A stretch of DNA of 5,219 bases from NCBI GenBank assembly GCA_030425745.1, contig JAUHZW010000151.1, forward strand, positions 1-5,219. The letters are read 5' to 3'. The notes below the pieces were generated by a model. It was not told where the DNA came from. It saw only the letters and a list, made by a program, of their open reading frames with translations, and ran no database searches. The stretch comes from Actinomycetes bacterium (GTDB lineage: Bacteria; Actinomycetota; Actinomycetes; S36-B12). The position numbers were made by a program, and so were the translations under genes. Shown piece by piece: positions 1-5,219 of the stretch (position 1 is its first letter; every line of letters begins with the position of its first letter).

Positions 1-525
1 GTCAGCGCCCCGATCGTTCGACTGCCGGTCTCCCAGACGCTGTCGACAGATTCCCTCGTCGACGGAATGACCGCCCAGATCGCCGCCCACGGCTATACCT
101 ACGAGGACGTCTTCCTGCGCGCGATGAAGGTCGACGCCGGGCCGTCCCGGGCATCCCTCGAACTGGCGGCCGGCCCGCTGTGGCGTGTCGACAATGCGAT
201 CGTCGTGCAGGGCACGGCGTGGATGTGGTCGAGCTCGTGGTTCCCGCGGGACCTGCTCGACGATCCGGAGGGCAACTGGAACCCGGCCACCGGCCTGTAT
301 GGCCAGTTGAACGAGGTGGTCTCGGACCTGCGGCCGATCTGGCGCTCGATCTCGTCGGATGCCGCGACCATGGATGACGCCGAGATCCTCAGTGTGCGGG
401 CCGGGTCGCCGATCCTGGTCCGCGACGGACTCACCGCCGATGAGACCGACACCCCGATGCTGCGCGTGACGCGCCGGGCCCGGATGGACCGGGTCAGCTA
501 CGTCCTGCGCTACGACGACCAGTAG
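1..525 (+). CDS. GntR-family transcriptional regulator, C-terminal UTRA domain (5' partial)
   Basis: The frame is open from the first base of the window, so the start and the N-terminal winged-helix DNA-binding domain lie to the left. The 174 visible codons end at TAG 523-525. The last 70 or so residues have the UTRA pattern: a conserved PIWRSISS segment, then DAEILSVRAGSPIL (a helix followed by the buried 'L-x-V-x-x-G-x-P-h-L' strand), then further strands ending in RMDRVSYVLRYDDQ. In GntR/HutC-type regulators this domain binds a small effector, often a phosphorylated sugar, amino sugar or histidine derivative, and controls operator binding. An in-frame ATG at 67 is inside the domain and has no convincing ribosome binding site, so it is probably not a start. 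The gene converges on the SDR remnant across a large hairpin. Family assignment is by motif reading; the effector is unknown. Confidence 0.78.
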   Translation, partial: VSAPIVRLPVSQTLSTDSLVDGMTAQIAAHGYTYEDVFLRAMKVDAGPSRASLELAAGPLWRVDNAIVVQGTAWMWSSSWFPRDLLDDPEGNWNPATGLYGQLNEVVSDLRPIWRSISSDAATMDDAEILSVRAGSPILVRDGLTADETDTPMLRVTRRARMDRVSYVLRYDDQ

Positions 526-541
526 CCACGAGCCCTCCACG

Positions 542-604
542 CGCCGAGTCCACGGCTATCTGTTAAAAGCGCATGTCTTGTGACAGATAGCCGTGGACTC
601 GGCG
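542..604. repeat. Large perfect palindrome between convergent genes; possible bidirectional terminator or REP-like element
   Basis: Arms 542-563 and 583-604 are exact reverse complements over 22 bp. The stem can extend by a G-U and an A-U pair (564/582 and 565/581). The loop, 564-582, is clearly richer in A/T than the surroundings and contains CATG at its centre. The element starts 17 nt after the GntR stop and ends 7 nt before the SDR stop, which is where a shared terminator for two convergent genes would be expected. Neither side has a T-tract, and the stem is much longer than in a typical intrinsic terminator. It could therefore be a U-less actinobacterial terminator or a dispersed palindromic repeat. 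The structure is directly visible; the role is inferred. Confidence 0.85.
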
Positions 605-610
605 AGGCGA

Positions 611-973
611 TCAGTCTCGGGCGATCCACTCGTCCAGGATCTTGTGGTAGTGCCGGATCCGGTTCTCCTGATACCGCGCGAGCGTGATGACCTTCGACTC
701 CACACCGGCATTGGCGAAGAACATGTCGACGGTCTCGAAGGTGTCCACCGCGCGCTGGAAGAACCTCGCGGTGTCGTCCGCACTCGTGACGTCGGCCGGC
801 ACCGCGAGGGCCCGCTCCCCCAGCTCGGCGACGAGAGCCTCGATCGAGTCGGCATCCCGGTCGACGGCGACGATGTTCGCCCCCTCGGCGTGAAGTCGAC
901 GTGCGGTTGCGGAGCCGATGCCACCGCCCGCCCCGGTGATGAGTGCCGTGCGTCCGGCGATTCCCTTGAGCAT
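611..973 (-). pseudogene. Short-chain dehydrogenase/reductase, truncated to the NAD-binding half with a foreign tail
   Basis: The product is 120 residues, against about 250 for a classical SDR. It has the cofactor motif TGAGGGIG (13-20), an Asp at the end of strand 2 (VDRD, D38) that predicts NAD(H) preference, the DVT motif (61-63) and the NAG motif (88-90). SDR-like sequence continues to about YQE (101-103). There the next stretch should contain 'hhxVNhxG', but instead it reads NRIRHYHKILDEWIARD and stops. The catalytic Ser/Tyr-x-x-x-Lys half is absent, so it cannot be a working SDR. Neither of the other two frames of this strand restores SDR sequence before 611, so this is a deletion or junction and not a simple frameshift. 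The start at 973 is chosen because AGGGGAGGA lies just upstream; an upstream ATG at 1021 lies inside the synthetase gene. The gap to the synthetase stop is 17 nt, so the two were probably one transcript. Confidence 0.75.
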
Positions 974-976
974 GCG

Positions 977-985
977 TCCTCCCCT
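977..985 (-). promoter_or_regulatory. Ribosome binding site of the SDR remnant
   Basis: On the minus strand AGGGGAGGA lies 3 nt before ATG 973-971 (4 nt from the GGAGG core). It decides the start in favour of 973 over the upstream in-frame ATG at 1021, and implies translation initiated independently of the preceding synthetase gene. Confidence 0.7.
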
Positions 986-990
986 ATGAG

Positions 991-2556
991 CTAGCCAGCG
1001 ATGGTGCGATCGGAGTCCCAAAAGGGGCGCCGAAGAGCCTTCTTGTCCACCTTCTGCATCTCGTTGCGCGGCAGTTCGGCCAGGAACTCGTACCGGCGCG
1101 GGATCTTGTATGCAGAGATGAGGTCGCGGCAGAACGCCTCGAGCGCGGCCGGGTCGGGCGCCGCCGAGGGATCCTCCGGGACCACGAGGGCGAGCAACTG
1201 CTCGCCGAGGTCCGGGTGCGGGATGCCGATCACCGCGACATCGGCCACTGCCGGATGCTGGCGCAGCGCGTTCTCGCTCTCCGACGGGTACAGATTCACG
1301 CCGCCCGACACGACCATGTCGGACATCCGGTCGGAGATGAAGATGAACCCGTTCTCGTCCACATGTCCCATGTCACCGAGGGTGAACGCCCCCGGGCGCA
1401 CGTACGCCTTCGCGGTCTTCTCCGGGTCCTGGTGATACGTCGGACCGAAGCCGTCGGGCGCCTCGAACGCGAGGATCCCCGTCTCGCCCACAGGCAGGTC
1501 GTTGCCCTCCTCGTCGACGACGACGACCCGGAACGGCTCGACCGCCTTGCCCACCGAGCCCGGATGCTCCAGCCAGTCGGCGGACCCGATGCGGCACAGC
1601 GTGCCGGACTCGCTGCCGCCGTAGGACTCCATGAGGACCGGGCCGAACCACTCGATCATGGCGCGCTTGACGTCCGCCGGGCACGCCGAGCCGGTGTGGG
1701 CGAAGAGCTGCAGGCTGCTGACGTCGACCGCGTCGCGGACGGACGGGTCCACCGCGAGCAGCCGCTGGAAATGCGTGGGCACCATGACGGATGACGTGAC
1801 GTCGTACCGGTCGATCAGGCGCAGCACCTCCGCGCCGTCGAAACGACCGACGACGACGACCGGGCGGCCGAGCAGCAGGTGCCGCACGGCCGTCAGCGGG
1901 CCGTTGTGCTGCAGCGGCCCCACGACGATGTGCGCACCCTCGGGGAACTGGGCCCGCTCGCGCAGCTTCGCGAGGTCCTCACGGTGGGTCTCCACAGGAG
2001 CGAGCACCCAGCGGGTCTGCGTCCCGCGCGCCCGCCCAGTGGTGCCGGATGTGTAGACCATGGCTGGTCGCGCCGGTCGGTCGGGGAAGTCGACGGCTTC
2101 GGGGGCGCTGGCCACCCAGTCCGTCCACTACACGATGCCGGATGCACTCGAGTCCGTCGTCGCCCCCGAATGGAGGACGACGGACCGGACGAGTCCGGCC
2201 TCGAGGGCTGCGACGGCCGTGGGGGCGCTGCCCGGCCCAGCGATCAGGCCGATCATCGAGGAGTCCTCGATCTGGTCGGTGAGCTCGGGGAGCGTCAGCT
2301 GACGCGAGACCGCGACGGCCCCGACCCCGGCCATGAGTGCCGCAGCGTGGGCCCTAAGGGTCGGGGCGGCGTTGTCACCCATGATCCCCCTGCGCTGGTC
2401 CGGGTCGGGCGTGGCGGACAGCAACTGCGCCGCTGCCCCGCGCATCTCCACGACCGCCTGCGACCACGGGCGCTCGCCGCCGGCATCGACCAGCGCGACT
2501 CCGTCGGGGTCCCGGTCGAGGGTCTCCGCGATCGGTCCGAGGGGCAAGTCGGGCAC
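991..2556 (-). pseudogene. Acyl-CoA synthetase (AMP-binding/ANL superfamily) interrupted by an in-frame amber codon
   Basis: Two open stretches, 2556-2128 and 2115-991, are in the same frame and together give 521 codons, the usual length for fatty or carboxylic acid-CoA ligases. They are separated only by TAG at codon 143. Codons 1-142 hold the start of the large N-domain (GDNAAPTLRAHAAALMAGVGA). Then follow the ATP-binding loop TSGTTGRARG (169-178), the YGGSES adenine-site motif (312-317), TLGDMG (392-397, with the ribose-binding Asp at 395), the hinge region SDRMSDMVVSGG (408-419) and the C-terminal catalytic-lysine segment LPRNEMQKVDKKALR (495-509, Lys502). Deviations from consensus are RARG for RPKG and QK for GK. 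The family forms an acyl-adenylate and then the CoA thioester. The GTG start has GAGGAA 6 nt upstream. As read, only a 142-residue fragment would be made unless the TAG is read through or translation restarts at GTG 2115. A sequencing error is possible. The substrate cannot be told. Confidence 0.85.
2128..2130 (-). other. In-frame amber (TAG) codon inside the acyl-CoA synthetase gene
   Basis: The minus-strand reading is GGC ATC GTG TAG TGG ACG GAC. Frame and coding character are the same on both sides, so this is a point nonsense change, not a frameshift. One base change would restore a sense codon, for example CAG (Gln), GAG (Glu), TGG (Trp) or TAC (Tyr). It falls in the linker just before the ATP-binding loop. 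Confidence 0.9.
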
Positions 2557-2562
2557 GAGGCA

Positions 2563-2568
2563 TTCCTC
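2563..2568 (-). promoter_or_regulatory. Ribosome binding site of the acyl-CoA synthetase gene
   Basis: GAGGAA on the minus strand is followed by 6 nt and then GTG 2556-2554. It supports the GTG start. The nearby ATG at 2563 is out of frame with the synthetase, so it is not an alternative start for this protein. Confidence 0.6.
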
Positions 2569-2619
2569 ACGTGAGCGGATCGGCGCGGCCAGGGTTGCCT
2601 CCGGCCCGTACGAGGCGCG

Positions 2620-2650
2620 AGGATACCGCGGTAACTAAAGTGTGAGTCAA
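2620..2650 (-). promoter_or_regulatory. Candidate promoter for the synthetase-SDR transcript
   Basis: Reading the minus strand, TTGACT (2650-2645, five of six with the -35 consensus) is followed after 19 nt by TATCCT (2625-2620, four of six with the -10 consensus). The spacer is longer than the ideal 17. It would place the transcript start about 55 nt before the GTG start. It lies in the most A/T-rich part of the 150-bp gap between the divergent synthetase and dehydrogenase genes. It is a consensus match only. Confidence 0.4.
2624..2633. promoter_or_regulatory. Palindrome TACCGCGGTA, candidate operator in the divergent promoter region
   Basis: A perfect 10-bp palindrome overlaps the candidate -10 region of the synthetase promoter. 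It lies about 75 bp before the dehydrogenase start. A dimeric repressor bound here could control both directions, and a TetR gene sits next to the dehydrogenase. It is short for a TetR operator (usually 14-20 bp), so this is tentative. For the plus strand, TAAAGT (2636-2641) is a possible -10 element but no convincing -35 was found. I see no small gene in 2557-2703. Confidence 0.35.
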
Positions 2651-2706
2651 GAAACCCGGACTTCCCTCCGCGGGAGTCCACGGCCGATCTCGAGTTCGGA
2701 GCGATG

Positions 2707-3924
2707 ATGGACTTCAGCCCCTCCCCCCGCGTGCAGGAACTGTCCGCCCAGATGTGGGACTTCCTCAATGACAAGGTGCTGCCGGCCGAGGCCGTGTACG
2801 ACGACTACCGCGCGGAGAAGGGCCCGGACGACCACACCCTCCCCCCCATCGTCGAGGAGCTCAAGGTGCAGGCCCGCGAGCAGGGGCTGTGGAACCTGTT
2901 CCTGCCGGCGATCAGCGGCCTGACCAACGTCGAGTACGCGCAGCTCGCGGAGATCTCCGGCTGGAGCGTCGACATCTTCCCCGAGGCGATCAACTGCCAG
3001 GCCCCCGACACCGGCAACATGGAGACCATCCACCTGTTCGGCACCGACGAGCAGAAGGCCCAGTGGCTCGAGCCGCTGCTCGACGGCACCATCCGCTCCG
3101 GCTTCGCGATGACCGAGCCCTACGTCGCGTCCAGTGACGCCACCAACATCGAGTGCTCGATCGAACGCGATGGTGATGAGTACGTCATCAACGGCACCAA
3201 GTGGTGGACGTCGGGGGCCAATGACACGCGCTGCCAGATCCTCATCGTCATGGGCAAGACCGACCCGCATGCCGATGTGCACCGTCAGCAGTCGATGGTG
3301 CTCGTTCCCCGAGACACCCCCGGCGTGGACATCCAGCGATCCCTGCCCGTCTTCGGCCGGCAGGACCAGCACGGCCACGCGTGGATCGAGTTCAAGGACG
3401 TCCGCGTCCCGGTCACCAACCGACTCGCCGAGGAGGGCGACGGCTTCATGATCGCCCAGGCCCGCCTGGGCCCGGGCCGCATCCACCACTGCATGCGCTC
3501 CATCGGCGCCGCCGAGCGCGCCCTGCAGATGATGGTCGAGCGCGCCAAGTCCCGCGTCGCGTTCGGTGGCCCGCTCGCCGACCAGGGGTCCATTCAGGAA
3601 TGGATCGCGGAGTCACGCATCGAGATCGAGCAGGCCCGCCTGCTGACGATGAAGGCCGCCTGGATGATCGATCAGGGCAACGCCAAGTACGCCAAGACGG
3701 AGATCGCCGCGATCAAGGTCATCGCCCCGCGCGTGGCCTGCAACGTGATCGACCGGGCCATCCAGGTGCACGGCGGCCTCGGCGTCTGCGACGACGTGCC
3801 GCTGGCGAAGATGTACGGCTGGCAGCGCGCCCTGAAGATCTTCGACGGCCCCGATCAGGTCCACCTGCGCTCGATCGCGCGCTGGGAGCTCAAGCGGGAT
3901 CGTCCGGTCCGACTTCCCTCATGA
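2707..3924 (+). CDS. Acyl-CoA dehydrogenase, ACAD10/11 (FadE36-like) type
   Basis: This 405-residue FAD flavoprotein is intact and of normal length. Two ATGs stand in tandem at 2704 and 2707; GGAG at 2698-2701 is 5 nt from the second, so 2707 is chosen. Landmarks in order: an N-terminal helical domain; GFAMTEPYVASSDATNI (132-148), the central-domain FAD and substrate segment; NGTKWWTSGA after it; RVAFGGPLADQGSIQEWIAE (from 283) in the C-terminal helical domain; QVHGGLGV (353-360); and DGPDQVH (380-386). The Asp380 of FDG aligns with the catalytic Glu of medium-chain dehydrogenase (YEGT), the substitution seen in the ACAD10/11 subgroup. Canonical members abstract the alpha proton of an acyl-CoA and pass electrons to ETF; some ACAD10/11-like enzymes act on 4-hydroxyacyl substrates after phosphorylation. 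It is divergent from the synthetase operon and overlaps the 3' end of the convergent TetR gene by 35 bp. The family is confident; the substrate is unknown. Confidence 0.93.
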   Translation: MDFSPSPRVQELSAQMWDFLNDKVLPAEAVYDDYRAEKGPDDHTLPPIVEELKVQAREQGLWNLFLPAISGLTNVEYAQLAEISGWSVDIFPEAINCQAPDTGNMETIHLFGTDEQKAQWLEPLLDGTIRSGFAMTEPYVASSDATNIECSIERDGDEYVINGTKWWTSGANDTRCQILIVMGKTDPHADVHRQQSMVLVPRDTPGVDIQRSLPVFGRQDQHGHAWIEFKDVRVPVTNRLAEEGDGFMIAQARLGPGRIHHCMRSIGAAERALQMMVERAKSRVAFGGPLADQGSIQEWIAESRIEIEQARLLTMKAAWMIDQGNAKYAKTEIAAIKVIAPRVACNVIDRAIQVHGGLGVCDDVPLAKMYGWQRALKIFDGPDQVHLRSIARWELKRDRPVRLPS

Positions 3925-4549
3925 TCGGCACGAGGATGTCCGCCAGGACCGCCTCGACCTTCGCCACGGGAAGCCTGCTCAGCGAGCCCTCGAGCCACGC
4001 GGTCTGAGAGACAGGCAGCAGTGCGCTGAGGAAGTGGAAGCCGAGCAGGCGCACCGCGTACTGCTCGCGAGCCTTGCGGGAACTGCGCGGTGGGCGCTCG
4101 TCCTCCGGCAGGTAGTCGAAGGCGCGCTGCGCGTGCCGCTCCTGCCAGTCCTCGTACATCCGCCGTGAGGCCGGGGTCGCGCCATTCAGGTGCAGCGTGA
4201 GGAACCGCGCCTCGACCGGATGCGTGCGCCACCACGCCCATCCGGCGTAGATGACCTCGCGCAGGACGCTCTCGTTCAGGGTGTCGCCGGTGGCACGGAC
4301 GGAGTCGACCATCGCGGAGAACCCCATCAGGCAGGTCTCGAAGGCCTGATCGAACAGTTCCTCCTTGCCACCGAAGTGGTAATAGACGGCCGTCGGGGCG
4401 ACCCCGCACTCCTGTGCGATGTCCTCGACCGTGGCCTCGGCGTAGGTCAGTCGCGAGAAGACGTGGGTGGCCGCCATGACGATCTCGCTGCGCCGCGAGG
4501 GCCGATGGGCGGGGCGACCGGACGAGGACTCCTCGACGGGGTCCGTCAC
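3890..4549 (-). CDS. TetR/AcrR-family transcriptional regulator
   Basis: The protein has 219 residues, a normal TetR length. An N-terminal helix-turn-helix spans about residues 20-70: SEIVMAATHVFSRL, then TVEDIAQECGVAPTAVYYHFGGKEELF, with the signature YYHF at 56-59. The rest is helical, as expected for a ligand-binding and dimerisation domain. The start is GTG 4549-4547, preceded by GAGGAG (4557-4562) at a 7-nt gap. A longer in-frame start at 4597 would add 16 residues without a comparable site. The 3' end overlaps the 3' end of the acyl-CoA dehydrogenase gene antisense (3890-3924). Next to a CoA-thioester catabolic cluster, it is probably a repressor relieved by an acyl-CoA or the acid substrate; this is inferred from context. 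It is divergent from a second TetR gene. Confidence 0.9.
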   Translation of the reverse strand: MTDPVEESSSGRPAHRPSRRSEIVMAATHVFSRLTYAEATVEDIAQECGVAPTAVYYHFGGKEELFDQAFETCLMGFSAMVDSVRATGDTLNESVLREVIYAGWAWWRTHPVEARFLTLHLNGATPASRRMYEDWQERHAQRAFDYLPEDERPPRSSRKAREQYAVRLLGFHFLSALLPVSQTAWLEGSLSRLPVAKVEAVLADILVPIMREVGPDDPA

Positions 4550-4632
4550 GCGCCATCTCCTCGATCGTCCGTCGTCGGGATTCGACTCGGACCACACCCG
4601 ACGCCCCCACCCTGTGGGAGAATCCCCCGATC
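4550..4632. promoter_or_regulatory. Shared 83-bp control region between two divergent TetR genes
   Basis: All signals for both regulators must fit into this gap. GGGATTC (4577-4583) and GAATCCC (4620-4626) form a widely spaced 7-bp inverted repeat, one half near each gene. CCCAC/GTGGG (4606-4610 and 4614-4618) forms a compact 5-3-5 inverted repeat closer to the plus-strand start. GAGAAT at 4618-4623 could be a weak -10 element for the plus-strand gene, which would then have a very short or no leader. None of these is strong enough to assign as a specific operator. Confidence 0.4.
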
Positions 4633-5219
4633 ATGCCAAAGACCCGTGCAGGCCGTCCGGCCAACCGACCGTCGCGTCGGCACGAGATCCTCGAGGCGGC
4701 GGTCGACCTGCTGTCCGTGCAGCCCCCGGATGAGATCGCGGTCTCCGATATCGCCGCCCACTGCGGCATGACACCGGCGGCCTTCTACTACCACTTCACC
4801 AGCAAGGACGAGATCCTCGACGAGATCATCTCGGGCTTCGCCGAGCGCTGGAGCGAGGCCGTGGCGGCCGCCATGGTCGACGTCCGCTCGCCCGACGACC
4901 TCGCTGCCTGCATCGACAGCGTGCTGACCTGGGTCGAGGAGAACGAGCGCCCCGCGCGCGTCTACTTCGTGACGGCCGTGGGCGCGACCAGTGCCTGCGA
5001 GGCGACCCGCCGTCAGGTGCGCAATGAGCTGTCCAAGCGGGCAGCCCGGCTGTTCCGCGAGATCGCGCCCGATCGCCGCGAGCGGCTCGGCGTTGGCGGC
5101 GAGCGTCTCGCGGATGGCGTCGCCCTGTCGCATCATCTCGTCGTTGGTCAGGGCGACCCGGCGGAACCGCTCGGGATCGCCCGGCGCGTCGGAGGACGAT
5201 TCGCGCCTGATTTCGCGCA
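4633..5219 (+). CDS. TetR/AcrR-family regulator, apparently truncated and running off the window
   Basis: Start ATG 4633 is followed by MPKTRAGRPANRPSRRHEIL, a basic N-terminal arm. A clear TetR helix-turn-helix follows: EILEAAVDLL, VSDIAAHCGMTPAAFYYHFTSKDEIL, with YYHF at 52-55. Helical sequence continues to about FREIAPDRRERLG (141-153). The frame stays open for all 195 codons to the edge, but beyond about residue 153 the translation loses TetR character (GVGGERLADGVALSHH and on). Third positions there become less G/C-biased, while the opposite strand looks coding. The genuine TetR sequence therefore probably ends in about 5059-5095 and the open tail is accidental. The start lacks a Shine-Dalgarno site at normal spacing (nearest GGGAG is about 14 nt away), so the message may be leaderless. 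The N-terminal domain is confident; the C-terminal boundary is not. Confidence 0.75.
   Translation, partial: MPKTRAGRPANRPSRRHEILEAAVDLLSVQPPDEIAVSDIAAHCGMTPAAFYYHFTSKDEILDEIISGFAERWSEAVAAAMVDVRSPDDLAACIDSVLTWVEENERPARVYFVTAVGATSACEATRRQVRNELSKRAARLFREIAPDRRERLGVGGERLADGVALSHHLVVGQGDPAEPLGIARRVGGRFAPDFA
5059..5219 (-). pseudogene. N-terminal region of a minus-strand protein, possibly SIS-domain sugar-phosphate enzyme, cut off by the TetR gene
   Basis: Read from the right edge on the minus strand, this frame gives REIRRESSSDAPGDPERFRR and then VALTNDEMMRQGDAIRET, LAANAEPLAAIGRDL. The second part has the regular helical, charged pattern seen before the first SIS-domain strand in sugar isomerases and deglycases, where an 'E-M/I-x-x-Q' helix leads the domain. 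Third codon positions in 5059-5136 are almost all G or C, stronger than in the overlapping plus-strand frame. After about 5059 the frame is only the antisense of the TetR gene, and no SIS phosphate loop (GxGxS/T) follows. The start is either ATG 5136 or 5133 or, more likely, outside the window, because coding character continues upstream of both. The coding strand is moderately supported; the SIS identity is tentative. Confidence 0.4.

Noticed and set aside
67..69. ATG at 67 as the start of the first gene
   Set aside because: The frame is open to the left edge with continuous coding character, no ribosome binding site precedes it, and a UTRA domain is normally preceded by a winged helix.
974..1021. 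Longer SDR start at ATG 1021
   Set aside because: It would overlap the synthetase coding region and add 16 residues unlike an SDR N-terminus, while ATG 973 has a strong ribosome binding site.
2674..2684. 11-bp sequence GAGTCCACGGC shared with the palindrome arm at 546-556
   Set aside because: A match of this length between two places in a 5-kb GC-rich window is expected by chance, and the flanking bases do not match.
2647..3489. 280-codon open frame on the minus strand opposite the acyl-CoA dehydrogenase
   Set aside because: It is antisense to a gene with full-length family motifs, its translation shows no recognisable domain, and long antisense frames are expected at this GC content.
4550..4597. 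Longer start for the first TetR at 4597
   Set aside because: GTG 4549 has GAGGAG at a suitable distance, and the extra 16 residues are not needed for a complete helix-turn-helix domain.
3855..4769. 304-codon minus-strand frame covering the TetR gene and the divergent gap
   Set aside because: It is a different frame over a clear TetR coding sequence, and its translation is Arg/Gly-rich and domain-free.
4190..4771. 193-codon plus-strand frame opposite the first TetR gene
   Set aside because: Antisense of a well-supported TetR; low-complexity translation without motifs.
1..5219. tRNA, rRNA, CRISPR array, transposase or integrase
   Set aside because: I searched by eye on both strands and saw no cloverleaf, regularly spaced repeats or recombinase motifs.

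Overview
The window is GC-rich throughout, with GTG as well as ATG starts, purine-rich Shine-Dalgarno sites, strong G/C preference at third codon positions and short or overlapping gene junctions. This points to a high-GC actinobacterium (Actinomycetota); I cannot name a genus. No RNA genes, CRISPR array, transposase or integrase can be seen.

Layout, left to right. (1) 1-525, plus strand: the C-terminal part of a GntR-family regulator with a UTRA ligand-binding domain, open at the left edge. (2) 542-604: a perfect 22-bp inverted repeat with an A/T-richer 19-nt loop, lying between convergent genes. (3) 611-973, minus strand: the N-terminal NAD-binding half of a short-chain dehydrogenase (SDR), which ends in an unrelated tail of about 17 residues. 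(4) 991-2556, minus strand: an acyl-CoA synthetase (AMP-binding/ANL family) of normal length, interrupted by one in-frame TAG at codon 143. (5) 2557-2706: a divergent control region. (6) 2707-3924, plus strand: an intact acyl-CoA dehydrogenase of the ACAD10/11 (FadE36-like) type. (7) 3890-4549, minus strand: a TetR regulator whose 3' end overlaps the dehydrogenase by 35 bp. (8) 4550-4632: an 83-bp gap shared by two divergent TetR genes. (9) 4633 to the right edge, plus strand: a second TetR gene that looks genuine only to about residue 145-155. (10) From the right edge down to about 5059, minus strand: the N-terminal region of another protein, possibly a SIS-domain sugar-phosphate enzyme.

The core (synthetase, SDR, acyl-CoA dehydrogenase and TetR regulators) is a CoA-dependent carboxylic acid degradation cluster. 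The synthetase would activate an acid to its CoA thioester, and the dehydrogenase and SDR would act on the thioester under TetR control. The combination recalls levulinate/4-hydroxyacid-type pathways, which also use an ACAD10/11-like enzyme, but the kinase of those pathways is not in the window. The cluster looks decayed: the synthetase has a nonsense codon and the SDR lacks its catalytic half. 

The most notable structural point is that the cluster appears cut at both ends. The SDR loses its C-terminus near 665-676 and the outer TetR loses its C-terminus near 5059-5095. Beyond both cuts lie pieces of minus-strand genes that do not belong to the cluster. The block of about 4.4 kb may therefore have been inserted as a random fragment into a sugar-related locus, or the sequence may be an assembly chimera.
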